From Paraburkholderia humisilvae (GTDB lineage Bacteria > Pseudomonadota > Gammaproteobacteria > Burkholderiales > Burkholderiaceae): a stretch of DNA of 64,000 nucleotides. Below the pieces are notes generated by a model, which had not been told where the DNA came from, searched no databases, and worked only from the letters and a program-made list of their open reading frames with translations. Within the stretch, counting starts at the first letter, position 1. Each line of letters starts with the position of its first letter. Both the position numbers and the translations under genes were made by a program. The stretch covers positions 270,665 to 334,664 of the forward strand of contig NZ_CADIKH010000003.1 in the NCBI RefSeq assembly GCF_902859855.1, written 5' to 3'. Below are positions 1-9,661 of the stretch, piece by piece.

Positions 1-1184
1 TGGCGCAATCCGTGCATCAGCAGATGGAAAGCCTGTCGCGCGGTTTCGCGTCGACCGCCGAGCAGGTCGCGAGCACCTGGACCGGTGCACTCGACGCGCA
101 GCGCGCATCGAGCGACGCGCTCGCCGGGCGCATGAGTGCGACGCTCGACCGTTTCGCCGCGAGCGCCGACACGCGCGCATCGAAACTACTCGACGATGTC
201 GCCGCGCAACTCGGGACATCGGCAGCGCAGCTCTCGCAGACGTGGAGCGACGCGCTCGCGCGGCACGCGCAAACGCACGACGCGCTCGCCGCTCGTCACG
301 AAGCAGCGCTGACGTCGGCCGCCGTACGTTATGAGGCGGCCACCACCGCTGCGGCGGCAAGCATCGAGTCGCGTGCGACTTCGCTGGTCGAGCGGGTCGA
401 TGCTTCGCATGCCGCGCTGCAGGAGAGCCTTGCCAGCGCCGACGACCAACGCCTCGCCGCGTGGGCAACGACGCTCGAACAGACTGCCTCGGCGCTGTCA
501 CGCGAATGGGCCGAGACCGGCGCGCAACACGCGGCGCGCCAGCAGCAGATCTGCGACACACTCGCCGATACCGCACGCCAGATCGCCGAGCGCGCGCAAG
601 CCGAGGCGCGCGGCACGCTCGATGAGATTGGACGGCTCGTGACGGCGGCGTCGGAAGCACCGAAGGCCGCCGCCGATGTGATCGCGGCGTTGCGCAAGAG
701 CCTGTCGGAAAGCATGGTCCGCGATACGGCGATGCTCGAGGAGCGCACGCGTCTGCTGCAAACGCTGGAGACGCTGCTCGATGCCGTCAATCTCGCGTCG
801 ACCGAACAGCGCGCGGCCATCGACGGACTGGTGTCGACGTCGGCGAATCTCCTCGAGCGCGTCGGCGAGCAGTTCTCCGGCAAGGTCGAATCCGAAACGC
901 ACAAGCTCGATACCGCCGCCGCGCAGGTCGCCACCAGCGCGATCGAACTGGCGAGCATGGGCGATGCGTTCGGCGCGGCCGTTGCGTCGTTCGGCGAATC
1001 GAACGGCAAGCTGATCACTCATCTTGAGCACATCGAACGCGCGCTCGAACGGTCGCTCGCGCGTAGCGACGAACAGCTCGCGTATTACGTCGCGCAGGCG
1101 CGCGAGGTCATCGACCTGAGCGTGATGTCGCAGAAACAGATCATGGAAGACCTGCAGCAGTTAGCCGGAGCACGCGCGTCATGA
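1..1184 (+). CDS. DUF802 domain protein (5' end outside window)
   Basis: The reading frame is open to the left edge, so this is the C-terminal 390 or more residues of a longer protein. It is Ala-rich and almost wholly helical, with repeated A-x-x-W-x-x-A-L segments in the first half. The last 150 residues look like the DUF802 domain found in Burkholderiales. The helical pattern resembles methyl-accepting or tethering coiled coils, but no signalling domain is visible. Its stop overlaps the start of the next gene as ATGA, so the two are translationally coupled. In related genomes DUF3348, DUF802, an OmpA-like protein and DUF2894 form one cluster (family knowledge). An envelope-associated complex is likely, but the function is not known. 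Confidence 0.8.
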   Translation, partial: AQSVHQQMESLSRGFASTAEQVASTWTGALDAQRASSDALAGRMSATLDRFAASADTRASKLLDDVAAQLGTSAAQLSQTWSDALARHAQTHDALAARHEAALTSAAVRYEAATTAAAASIESRATSLVERVDASHAALQESLASADDQRLAAWATTLEQTASALSREWAETGAQHAARQQQICDTLADTARQIAERAQAEARGTLDEIGRLVTAASEAPKAAADVIAALRKSLSESMVRDTAMLEERTRLLQTLETLLDAVNLASTEQRAAIDGLVSTSANLLERVGEQFSGKVESETHKLDTAAAQVATSAIELASMGDAFGAAVASFGESNGKLITHLEHIERALERSLARSDEQLAYYVAQAREVIDLSVMSQKQIMEDLQQLAGARAS

Positions 1185-1828
1185 GCGACGAGATCGATGT
1201 CGGCGTCGAGCCGGGCGCGCCGATCTGGGCCGCGTTCGGCGATCTGATGTCGGTGCTGGTCGGCGCATTCGTGCTGATTCTCGTGAGCATCATCGGCGTG
1301 CAGTTCGAACTGTCGAGCCGGCTGGACAAGGAGACGCAGCAGCACAAGGCCGAGGCACAGCGGCGTCAGGCGCTGGAGCAGGCGCTCGCCGCGCCGCTCG
1401 CAGCCGGGCGCGTGACGCTCGTAAACGGGCGCATCGGCATCAGCGGCAATGTGCTGTTCGCGCTGAACTCGGACCAGTTGCAGCCGCAGGGGCGCGAGTT
1501 GCTCAAGGCGCTGGCGGGACCGCTCGCCGCCTATTTGCGCGTGAACGACGAGATCCTGATGGTCAGCGGTTTTGCGGACGATCAGCAGGTGCGCGCGGGC
1601 AACCGGCGTTTCGCGGATAACTGGGAACTGTCGGCGCAACGCGCGCTAACCGTGACGCGCGCGTTTATCGACGAAGGCGTGCCCGCGTCTTCGGTGTTCG
1701 CGGCGGCGTTCGGCTCCGAGCAGCCGGTAGGTTCGAACGCTGATGCCGAAGGCCGCGCGAAGAACCGCCGCGTCGAGATCGCGCCAGTGCCGCGCCAGTC
1801 GGCGAGCAATGGCGGCAAGCATGAGTGA
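1181..1828 (+). CDS. OmpA/MotB-like inner-membrane protein
   Basis: A 215-residue protein with one hydrophobic segment at about residues 20-40, a short helical linker, and a C-terminal OmpA-like peptidoglycan-binding domain (about 85-205). The domain ends in the usual N-R-R-V-E-I signature, and the A-F-G-S-E-Q-P turn is also visible. The single N-terminal membrane anchor is the MotB/PomB arrangement rather than that of an outer-membrane OmpA barrel. The gene overlaps the DUF802 gene upstream (ATGA) and the DUF2894 gene downstream. By analogy with MotA/B and ExbB/D pairs it may anchor the DUF802 coiled-coil protein to the wall; this is inference. No flagellar genes are nearby. Confidence 0.8.
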   Translation: MSDEIDVGVEPGAPIWAAFGDLMSVLVGAFVLILVSIIGVQFELSSRLDKETQQHKAEAQRRQALEQALAAPLAAGRVTLVNGRIGISGNVLFALNSDQLQPQGRELLKALAGPLAAYLRVNDEILMVSGFADDQQVRAGNRRFADNWELSAQRALTVTRAFIDEGVPASSVFAAAFGSEQPVGSNADAEGRAKNRRVEIAPVPRQSASNGGKHE

Positions 1829-2531
1829 CGCGCGCGAGGCGCAGCCTGTCGCGCAGGCTGCATCAGACGAGGCAGCCTGCGCTGACGCGCGCGCAACGCT
1901 CGAACGGTGGCGCGAAGCGGGCATGGATCGCATCGATCCGCTGCGCTTTGCGACGATCGCCGCGCTCGCGCGGCGCATGGCAATGCTGCCAGCGGATGGC
2001 GAGTTCGGTCGCCATCTCAACGCGAGGCTCGCGGCATGGATGACCGCGTATGAGCGCGAAATCAAACGCCAGCGCGAGTCGGGTCAACCTCGGCTCGAAT
2101 CGCCGATATCGGCGCCGGCACCGGCATCGGCACCTGCGCCGGCGAATACACCCCGCGGCACTTCGCTCGCGGCCTTGGCCGCTTCATTGAGCCAGCGCCC
2201 CGACCGCGCGCAGACGCTCGCCGACACGCTGCAATACTTCCATACCGTGTGGTCGAAACTAAGCACGGGCCGGCAATTGCGCCAGTCGCTCGCGCACGTG
2301 CCGGGCAATGCGGGGCCGCTGAATTCGAGCCGCCTCGTGTATCGCGCGCTGTCGCTGATGAATGAGCTGTCGCCCGAGTACTTGCAGCATTTCCTGTCGT
2401 ATGTGGAAACGCTGTCGGCACTTGGGGAACCGGGTGGCGGCACTCAGGCGTCGAGTGTAGAAAGTGCGCCGCCGGGCGGGAAAGAGACGAAAGCCGTGAA
2501 GCAATCGGTCAGGCGCAAGCCGAAGGCTTGA
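1821..2531 (+). CDS. DUF2894 domain protein
   Basis: A protein of about 236 residues starting M-S-D-A-R-E-A. The ATG at 1821 overlaps the OmpA-like stop by 8 bp; an ATG at 1809 adds four residues, and a longer extension from 1743 is out of keeping with the overlap. The N-terminal part has a W-R-x-x-G-M-D-x-x-D-P-x-R helix. A Pro/Ala-rich linker (about 95-120) leads to a C-terminal helical domain (about 125-215) and a Lys/Arg-rich tail. It belongs to the DUF2894 family, which co-occurs with DUF802 and the OmpA-like gene. The role is unknown, and no catalytic motif is seen. Confidence 0.7.
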   Translation: MSDAREAQPVAQAASDEAACADARATLERWREAGMDRIDPLRFATIAALARRMAMLPADGEFGRHLNARLAAWMTAYEREIKRQRESGQPRLESPISAPAPASAPAPANTPRGTSLAALAASLSQRPDRAQTLADTLQYFHTVWSKLSTGRQLRQSLAHVPGNAGPLNSSRLVYRALSLMNELSPEYLQHFLSYVETLSALGEPGGGTQASSVESAPPGGKETKAVKQSVRRKPKA

Positions 2532-2642
2532 CACGCTGGATGGCGCATACGCCCATCCGCACGACGGACGAATTGCCAATGCAACCCGAACACCGCGCCG
2601 TCGTCCAAAATGCCACCGCGAACGCCGCAGAGGGGCGGTTTA

Positions 2643-5600
2643 TCAGCGCACCGGCGACTCATTTCCTGCGGTCTCACCAGCAGGTCTACCGCCAGACAAC
2701 CGGACGAACAGCGCTTCGACGTCTTCAAGCGAAACAGGTTTGACCAGGTGAGCGTCGAAACCCGCTTCGATGGAGCGGCGTCGGTCCTCTTCCTGCGACC
2801 ACCCGGTGAGCGCCACCAGCAGAAAGCGCCCGTCAACCCGCTGCGCACGGATCCGGCGGGCGGCCTCGTAGCCGTTCAACCGGGGCAAACCGATGTCGAG
2901 CACGATCACGTCTGGCAGCAGCGCAGCCGCGTGCTCAACGGCCTGTGGCCCATCGTACGCAATATGCACATCATGACCTCGCGTTCGCAAGAGCGTGGCG
3001 AGCGAATCGGCCGAGTCACGGTTATCGTCAACGATCAGTATGCGGCGGGCCTGCGCCGTCAACGGTTCGCGCCCAACGCGTGCCGGCGGCTTCGGTTGCG
3101 CCCTTTGCGCGTCGGTCAGGATCGGCAAGCGCACCACGAATTCGCTGCCCTGGCCCGCGCCGTCACTACGGACGACCACATTGCCGCCATGCATTTCCAC
3201 CAGCGTCTTGACCAGGGTCAGGCCAATCCCCAAGCCGCTACGCGTGCGTTCCAGCGAATTGTCAGCCTGCGCAAACATGTCAAAAATGCGCGACAGCTGC
3301 GCCTCCTTGATGCCGATGCCGTTGTCCCGGACAAGGACGAGCGCATGGTTCCCGTCGCGCTCGACGCACAATTCGATCCGGCCGCCGCCCTCGGTAAACT
3401 TGCTCGCGTTGCTCAGCAGATTTCCGATCACCTGCAGCAGCCGCACGGGATCGCCGTCGACGTAGATCGGCTCGGATGGCACGCTCACCACCAGTTCCTG
3501 CCGCATCGCATCGCACTCGCTGCGGGCGGCCTCGGCAGCATGATGGGCCAGCGAGTTCAGTTCGACCTCGTCCCTGCGCAGTTCGATCTTGCCGCGACTG
3601 ACGCGACTCACATCGAGCAGTTCGTCGACCAGGCGCACCATTTGAGCCATCTGGCGCTGCATGATGTCGATCGCGGATCGATCCGCAAGCGTGCGTGTGG
3701 TGGACTGCTGCAGTATCTGCACCGCGTTGCGGATCGGCGCGAGCGGATTGCGCAGTTCGTGTGCGAGTATCGCCAGAAATTCATTCTTCCGCTGATCGGT
3801 TTCGGCAAGTCCGGCGGCAAAGGCTTTCAGCTCTTCCTGCATGCGCCTGCTCTCGCTAATATCGCGCGCCACTCTCGATATACCGATCACCACGCCGTCT
3901 GCATTGCGCAGCGGTGACATCGCGACTGACAGGTGCACCGGCCGCCCTTCCCCGCCGATGATCATCGTCTCGGCATGCGCAATGCGCTCGCCTCTCTGCA
4001 TCCGTGCCTGAACGTCGGCGTCCCCGTACTCCTGTGCAAGTGGCAACACGCGGGCGAGTGGCGTGCCGATCGCTTCAGCGGCGCGCAGCCCGAAAATATG
4101 CTCCGCGCCTGCGTTCCATGTCGTGATGATGTCGTCAAGGGTCGTGCTAATGATTCCATCGTCGGAGCACTCGACAATCTCAGCGAGGCGCGCCTGAACT
4201 TCTCCCACACGAGCGCGGTCGGTCACGTCCTCAAGCGCGAGCAGGATCAGTCCGGTTTCTTCATTGTTGCGAAGGATGCGGCGGGCATTGAGCAGCATGA
4301 TCCTACGGCCGATGTGCTCGAAGCTCGCCTTGACCTCATAGTCCTCGAAAGGCTTGCTCTCGGTGAGCACCTGCGCGAGCAGCGCGTGCAGCTCGGGCGT
4401 GTCCCACTGACCGTTGCCCAGTTCAAAGAGACGGTGCCCCACCGTATCGGATGGCCTCTGCCTGAAAGTGCGATAGAAGGCCCGACTCGCGAGCTGGACA
4501 CGTAACTCGCTGTCAAGGACCAGCAGCGGGTCGCGCGCGGTTTCGATAATCGCCTGGGCGTAGTCGCGTGCGTCTCGCAGGGCCGTCTGCGCGAGCTTCG
4601 CGCCTTGAATGTCCTCAAGCGCGAGCATGGCGCCATCGATCCGGTTGTCGGCGGTGCGATAGGGCAGCACCCGGAACGCATACCAGTGACCGGCTTCGTC
4701 CTGTACCTCGTGTTCGCGCATCTGCACGGTCTCGATGACCTCGCGCAGCAGCGCTTCGAGGCCGGCCGTCGGCACGGGAAGCCGGAGATGGCTGGCCGGG
4801 CGGCCAACGTCGCTGGCGCGCAGGTGCAGCAGTTTCGTCGCGGGCGCGGTGAACCGGCGTATGCACAGGTCACTGCCGAACACGACAATCGGAACATTGA
4901 CACTGCCGAGCAGGTTGGTCATGTCGTCGTTGAGGCGCACGAGCTCGGCGTTGCGCACCTGCAGCTGTTCGTTGACCGTCGTCAGCTCTTCGTTGAGCGA
5001 TTGCAGTTCTTCCTTGGCGGACTCGAGTTCTTCGTTGGTGCTCTGCAGTTCCTCGTTCGATGAAAGGACCTCCTCGTTGCCCGCCTTCAGCTCCTCATTG
5101 GCGGCGTCCTGCTGCTCGATCACCGATTGCAGGTATTCACGCGTGGAGGCCAGTTCCTGGCGCAGCAATTCCAGCTCATCACCAGGCAGTTTCGCTATTG
5201 CGCCGCTGGGGGATGCGCTCGGCACTGGACCATCGGAATGCGCAGGCTCGGCAAACGAAATCAGGTAGCAGCGCTCCGGCCAATTCGGTAATTTGACCGG
5301 GATGACGTGCAGGTCGATCTGCCGCTCGGTCGCTTCGCCCCGCACGCGTACACCCTGCCGGTGCACCGGCACGCCCTGCTGTTGGGATTCGGCGAGCGCC
5401 GCGCGCAATCCGACGAATAGCCCCTCGCGCGCCATCTTCAACAGGTTGTGGCTCGGCTCCCCGGGCGCCGGGGCAAGGAATGGGCCGGTCTGGCCGCGAA
5501 ACTGCAGGATCTCCAGATTCTCGTTGACGAGCACGCCGGGCGGCGCGTACCGGGCAAGCGCGACACGATCGGCCTCGCGCTGCCAGTCTGTCACAGACAT

Positions 5601-7223
5601 TGCCGGTGCCGGCGCGGCGCTTCGCCCGGGGTCGACGACCGTTCGTTCAGCATGAAAATGCGGATAGGACCGGGTTGCCGTTGCCTTTTTCGCATAGATG
5701 CGGTTGGGTGGGTCGACAGCGGCGAAAAGCGTGCTGAATGACCCTACGGTCTCAGACGCACCGAGTACCAGAAAGCCACCCGGGTTGAGCGCGTAATGGA
5801 ACGTCGGGATCACGCGCTTTTGCAGCGACGGCGACAGGTAGATCAGCAGATTGCGGCAGCTGATCAGGTCGACCCGGGAATAGGGCGGATCGGCTGCCAC
5901 GTTTTGCCGGGCGAAGACGATCATGTCGCGCAGCGATGGGGACACGCGGTAGTGGCTGTCCTCTCTGCTGAAAAAGCGGTTTAACCGTCCGGTCGACATC
6001 TCCGCCTCGATGCTGCCCGGATACAGCCCCTGACGGGCCTGCTGCAGCGACAGGGTGTCGCTCAGATCGGTGGCGAAAATCTGGACCGGCAATGGTGCGC
6101 CCTGCGTCGCTTCGAGAAATTCAGTGACGACGATGGCGAGCGAGTAGGCCTCCTGGCCGGTCGAGCATCCAGGGACCCAGATGCGCAGCGGCGTACCCGG
6201 GTCCTTGTGCTTCATGATGGCGGGCAGCACGTGCTGCCTGATCCCATCGAACGCGTCCGGATCGCGGAAGAAGCTTGTAACGTTAATCAGGATGTCGTGA
6301 TACAGCGCCTCAAGCTCGGTGCGGTCATCTTTGAGTCGCGCCGCATAATCGGCGAGGCTCCCGAGCGAGTGCAGAACCATCCTGCGTGTCATGCGCCGTT
6401 TGACAGTCGTATCGCGATAGCTGCCGAAGTCGACCTTGAATGCAACCTGCAGCCGGCTCAGAATCTCGCGGTAGTCCCGGTCTTCCGCGATCGTGTCGGT
6501 GTCGGTCTCGGTTTCGGTTTCGGTTTCGGCCTGCGCCGCCCGGGACGAGGCGACATAGGGATGACGGCCGATGCGCGCCAGTTCGCGAGCCATGTCCGCA
6601 GGCGGCAGAACCATGTCGATGCAGCCCGAACGAATGGCATTCAGGGGCATGCCGGTGTGGGCCGCGCTCTGTTCGTCCTGGGCGAGCGTGATGCCGCCGG
6701 CCGCCTTGATCTCCTCCACACCCAGGGTCCCATCCGTGCCGGTGCCTGAGAGGATCACGCCAATCGCGCGGGCCTGGCAGTCTTCGGCCAGTGACTTCAG
6801 GAAATGGTCAACCGGCAGATGCACACCGCGCGCGTCGCCGCGCGGGCTGACCCGGCAGACGCCATCGGCAATCGCCAGCGTCGTGTTGGGCACAATCACA
6901 TAGACGTGGTCCGGTTCGACCGGCAGACCGTCGCGGGCCTCGAGCACGGGCATCGGCGTGACTTCGCCCAGCAGGTCGCGCAATCTGCTTTTGTGCTGGG
7001 GATCCAGGTGCTGGATGACGACAAAGGCCATGCCGGTATCGGCGGGCAAATGTCCGAGCAGTTTGTTTAACGCATCCAGGCCGCCGGCCGACGCGCCAAT
7101 ACCGACCACCGGCACCGGCTTTGCCTCGACGCGCCCAACCAGGCTTGCGGCAGACATGGCGTCGGGCCGAGGCGGAGAGACACCGGACGGCCGAGAAGTT
7201 TTCCGGTTCACACAATGCTCCAT
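2643..7223 (-). CDS. CheB/CheR-PAS hybrid histidine kinase
   Basis: A large sensory protein of about 1526 residues. Domains in order are: CheB methylesterase (about 38-220; Ser45 in G-A-S-A-G-G, His72, Asp164 in G-T-G-T-D-G), CheR methyltransferase (about 250-520), a long E-E-L-rich coiled coil (about 640-720), two or more PAS domains, HisKA with the phospho-acceptor His in L-A-H-E-L-R-N-P, HATPase_c, and a C-terminal receiver with the V-D-D-N acidic pocket and phospho-Asp in V-L-D-I-G-L-P. A run of Glu/Asp-Thr dipeptides (about 233-243) links CheB to CheR. The ATG at 7223 is chosen because CheB homology begins soon after it; the frame stays open to 7538, and ATG 7157 is also possible. It probably senses a small ligand or redox change through its PAS domains. 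No che operon is adjacent. Confidence 0.88.
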   Translation of the reverse strand: MEHCVNRKTSRPSGVSPPRPDAMSAASLVGRVEAKPVPVVGIGASAGGLDALNKLLGHLPADTGMAFVVIQHLDPQHKSRLRDLLGEVTPMPVLEARDGLPVEPDHVYVIVPNTTLAIADGVCRVSPRGDARGVHLPVDHFLKSLAEDCQARAIGVILSGTGTDGTLGVEEIKAAGGITLAQDEQSAAHTGMPLNAIRSGCIDMVLPPADMARELARIGRHPYVASSRAAQAETETETETDTDTIAEDRDYREILSRLQVAFKVDFGSYRDTTVKRRMTRRMVLHSLGSLADYAARLKDDRTELEALYHDILINVTSFFRDPDAFDGIRQHVLPAIMKHKDPGTPLRIWVPGCSTGQEAYSLAIVVTEFLEATQGAPLPVQIFATDLSDTLSLQQARQGLYPGSIEAEMSTGRLNRFFSREDSHYRVSPSLRDMIVFARQNVAADPPYSRVDLISCRNLLIYLSPSLQKRVIPTFHYALNPGGFLVLGASETVGSFSTLFAAVDPPNRIYAKKATATRSYPHFHAERTVVDPGRSAAPAPAMSVTDWQREADRVALARYAPPGVLVNENLEILQFRGQTGPFLAPAPGEPSHNLLKMAREGLFVGLRAALAESQQQGVPVHRQGVRVRGEATERQIDLHVIPVKLPNWPERCYLISFAEPAHSDGPVPSASPSGAIAKLPGDELELLRQELASTREYLQSVIEQQDAANEELKAGNEEVLSSNEELQSTNEELESAKEELQSLNEELTTVNEQLQVRNAELVRLNDDMTNLLGSVNVPIVVFGSDLCIRRFTAPATKLLHLRASDVGRPASHLRLPVPTAGLEALLREVIETVQMREHEVQDEAGHWYAFRVLPYRTADNRIDGAMLALEDIQGAKLAQTALRDARDYAQAIIETARDPLLVLDSELRVQLASRAFYRTFRQRPSDTVGHRLFELGNGQWDTPELHALLAQVLTESKPFEDYEVKASFEHIGRRIMLLNARRILRNNEETGLILLALEDVTDRARVGEVQARLAEIVECSDDGIISTTLDDIITTWNAGAEHIFGLRAAEAIGTPLARVLPLAQEYGDADVQARMQRGERIAHAETMIIGGEGRPVHLSVAMSPLRNADGVVIGISRVARDISESRRMQEELKAFAAGLAETDQRKNEFLAILAHELRNPLAPIRNAVQILQQSTTRTLADRSAIDIMQRQMAQMVRLVDELLDVSRVSRGKIELRRDEVELNSLAHHAAEAARSECDAMRQELVVSVPSEPIYVDGDPVRLLQVIGNLLSNASKFTEGGGRIELCVERDGNHALVLVRDNGIGIKEAQLSRIFDMFAQADNSLERTRSGLGIGLTLVKTLVEMHGGNVVVRSDGAGQGSEFVVRLPILTDAQRAQPKPPARVGREPLTAQARRILIVDDNRDSADSLATLLRTRGHDVHIAYDGPQAVEHAAALLPDVIVLDIGLPRLNGYEAARRIRAQRVDGRFLLVALTGWSQEEDRRRSIEAGFDAHLVKPVSLEDVEALFVRLSGGRPAGETAGNESPVR
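6493..6528. repeat. six tandem GTNTCG hexamers inside the hybrid kinase
   Basis: Six consecutive 6-bp units of the form GTGTCG, GTCTCG or GTTTCG. On the coding (minus) strand they give the alternating Glu/Asp-Thr linker between the CheB and CheR domains. Because the unit is 6 bp, gain or loss of a copy changes linker length without a frameshift. Confidence 0.8.
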
Positions 7224-7691
7224 CAAGGGAATCGTTGCTGCTGCCCGGCGACATCCGATATATAGCGTTCGACGAGTTAAATCGTGCAGGTGGCACGCAC
7301 CGGGACCCGCACGCGTAGCAACGCGGCGAATTCTCGCATTAACGGGGCGGATGTGGGGGAGCCGGCACACGGCCTCGGAGGTCGCCAATCGCGCGCTGCG
7401 CTCGAACACGGACACTCGCACTGAAAGCGTACTCGATAGAGGGGCCTGTGACGAGGTCTGTAAGCTTCCCGATAACGCCCGTTCGCGCAGGCACGCCAAA
7501 CGCAAAGACAACAAACCGTCGACATGGCGTTGGCCCATCGGTCGCCATGCCGAAGTCCATGCACGTCACTGCGACAAGCCGATGCCGGGAACAGGTTATG
7601 CGCGTCCTCCGGCGCTAACGCGGCATCGCCCCGATGCCGCGCACACACGCGGACGGACCCCAACCGGGCCCCGTGACCCGGAGTCTGATGA
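7224..7691. other. divergent intergenic region, hybrid kinase / ABC exporter
   Basis: 468 bp between two divergently transcribed genes, presumably holding both promoters. The hybrid-kinase frame stays open upstream through most of it, but the translation is Arg/Ser/Leu-rich with no domain. No convincing promoter or operator could be picked out. A TGGCACGCACC block near 7291 resembles the -24 half of a sigma-54 promoter but has no -12 half. Confidence 0.5.
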
Positions 7692-9590
7692 ATGAAAGGC
7701 GCCAGTCCAAAGGCTGCAGGCAACCCGAGCGTCGCGCGCACGCGTGGACGGCGCGCGAAAGCGCTCGTCCACTACGCCGACAAGCCCATTCTGCTGATCA
7801 TGCGGTACATTGGCCGGCGTCCCCTTGCACACGCGTTTGTCCTGCTTGGCATTGTTGCGGCCGTCGGCTGCGCGCTCGGGTCGCAGTTTGCGATCAAAAA
7901 TCTGATCGACGAATTGCCCGCGGGGCGCCATCATCCCGCCGCCATCGTCACCGCGTTTCTGATCATCGTCGTGCTGCTGTTCGCCGATAACCTGTTCTGG
8001 CGGTTATCCGGCTGGGTCAGCGTGCGTACGTTCGTCGCCGTGACGGGCGATGTGCGCCGTCACCTCTTCGGTTATCTGCTTAGCCATTCGACCGGGTATT
8101 TCTCCAACGTTCAGCCCGGCACGCTAGCGAGCCGGGTGTCGGCAACCGCGAACGCCATCTTCACGATCGAGAACACCGTCGCGTGGACCGCGCTGCCGCC
8201 TCTGCTCTCGGTACTCGGCGCGATTGGCATCATCGGCACGCTGAGTCCATTGATGTCGCTTGCGCTGCTGCTGGTGTCCGGTTGTATGGCTGCCGTCCTG
8301 TTCTGGCTCGGCAGCAAGGGCAGGAGCCGGCACATGCGCTTCGCTTCCGATGCGGCATCGGTTGACGGCGAACTTGTCGACGTCATCAGCAACATGACGA
8401 CGGTCCGGATGTTCGATGCGACACGTCGCGAGAGCGCCCGGCTGCACTCGTTTCTCACTCATGAAATGACATCGCGCGAGGCGAGCGTGCGCTACCTCGA
8501 AAAACTGCGACTGTTGCATGCGGTCGCGACATGGCTTCTTTCTTCGGGGCTGCTCGGCTGGGTGCTGTGGCTCTGGACTCGCGGGCGGGCGACGACGGGT
8601 GACGTCGTGCTCGTCAGCTCATTGGGATTCGCGATCCTGCATGGCACGCGCGATCTCGCCGTCGCGCTCGTCGACCTGACACAGCATATCTCGAGGCTGG
8701 CGGAAGCCGCACAGACGCTACTGGTGCCACGCGACATGGAGGAAATGGTGGGCGTGCCCGCGCTGCAGGTACGCGACGCAAACATCGATTTCGAGAACAT
8801 CACGTTTGCCTATCCGGGCCGCCGTCCTGTGCTGGATCATTTCAGTTTGCATATCGACGCGGGTCAGAAAGTCGGCCTCGTGGGGCCATCAGGCGCGGGA
8901 AAGAGCACCGTGCTCGCGCTGCTGCAACGTCTGTTCGAGCCGCCGCGCGGCTCGGGAGCGGTCACCATCTCGGGCCAGTGTCTTTCCGACGTGAGCCTTG
9001 CCAGTCTGCGTAGCGCGATTGCTATCGTGCCTCAGGACATCTCGCTGTTTAACCGCACGCTGCTCGACAACGTGCGATACGGCCGGCCCGATGCCACTGA
9101 AGAGGAAGTCTTGCGGGCCTGCGCACACGCGAACTGCCTGGATCTGGTCCGCTCGTTACCGGAGGGCCTTGGGACCGTCGTGGGCGACCGCGGCACGCGC
9201 CTGTCCGGGGGGCAGCGTCAGCGCATCGCGATTGCGCGCGCGTTTCTGAAGGACGCACCGATCCTGCTGCTCGATGAAGCGACCTCGGCCCTTGACAGCG
9301 TATCGGAAGCGGCCATCCAGCTTGCGCTAGACAGGTTGATGGAAGGACGCACGGTCGTCGCCATCGCGCACCGGCTATCGACGCTGCAGAGCTTTGACCG
9401 GATTGTCGTCATCCATCACGGGCGCCTGGTCGACGACGGCGCACCGAACGAGCTATCCAGGCGCGCCGGCATCTATCGCGATGTATTGCTGCGTCAGGAG
9501 CGGCGTGCAGCGACGGGCAACCGACAGCCCGAGGTCGTTGCTCACGCCCGCATGGCGAAGGCCAGTTCAGCTTTCGATGAGCCAGCATAA
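7692..9590 (+). CDS. ABC transporter, fused permease-ATPase (exporter half-transporter)
   Basis: 632 residues. The N-terminal ABC-exporter membrane domain (about 35-330) has roughly six hydrophobic segments. The C-terminal ATPase has Walker A G-P-S-G-A-G-K-S-T (about 398-406), the Q-loop, signature L-S-G-G-Q (about 504), Walker B I-L-L-L-D-E and the switch His in A-H-R-L-S-T. It is an MsbA/AtmA/HlyB-type half transporter that would work as a homodimer. There is no peptidase domain, adjacent membrane-fusion protein or lasso/bacteriocin gene, so the cargo (lipid, peptide or drug) cannot be told. It is the only gene on this strand here and runs convergently towards prk. Confidence 0.85.
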   Translation: MKGASPKAAGNPSVARTRGRRAKALVHYADKPILLIMRYIGRRPLAHAFVLLGIVAAVGCALGSQFAIKNLIDELPAGRHHPAAIVTAFLIIVVLLFADNLFWRLSGWVSVRTFVAVTGDVRRHLFGYLLSHSTGYFSNVQPGTLASRVSATANAIFTIENTVAWTALPPLLSVLGAIGIIGTLSPLMSLALLLVSGCMAAVLFWLGSKGRSRHMRFASDAASVDGELVDVISNMTTVRMFDATRRESARLHSFLTHEMTSREASVRYLEKLRLLHAVATWLLSSGLLGWVLWLWTRGRATTGDVVLVSSLGFAILHGTRDLAVALVDLTQHISRLAEAAQTLLVPRDMEEMVGVPALQVRDANIDFENITFAYPGRRPVLDHFSLHIDAGQKVGLVGPSGAGKSTVLALLQRLFEPPRGSGAVTISGQCLSDVSLASLRSAIAIVPQDISLFNRTLLDNVRYGRPDATEEEVLRACAHANCLDLVRSLPEGLGTVVGDRGTRLSGGQRQRIAIARAFLKDAPILLLDEATSALDSVSEAAIQLALDRLMEGRTVVAIAHRLSTLQSFDRIVVIHHGRLVDDGAPNELSRRAGIYRDVLLRQERRAATGNRQPEVVAHARMAKASSAFDEPA

Positions 9591-9661
9591 GTTAGCAAAG
9601 AAAAAGGGCTGACACGCACACGAGGAGGGACAGACGGCCAGCCGCGGAAACAGTCGTCAAG

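Noticed and set aside
2610..3917. 435-codon plus-strand frame opposite the hybrid kinase
   Set aside because: A high-GC antisense shadow of a clear coding gene; no domain or ribosome site.
7288..7305. Possible sigma-54 promoter near the hybrid kinase
   Set aside because: TGGCACGCACC is present but the TTGC half is missing.
7224..7538. 105-codon N-terminal extension of the hybrid kinase frame
   Set aside because: Arg/Ser-rich, no homology before the CheB domain, and it occupies the divergent promoter region.
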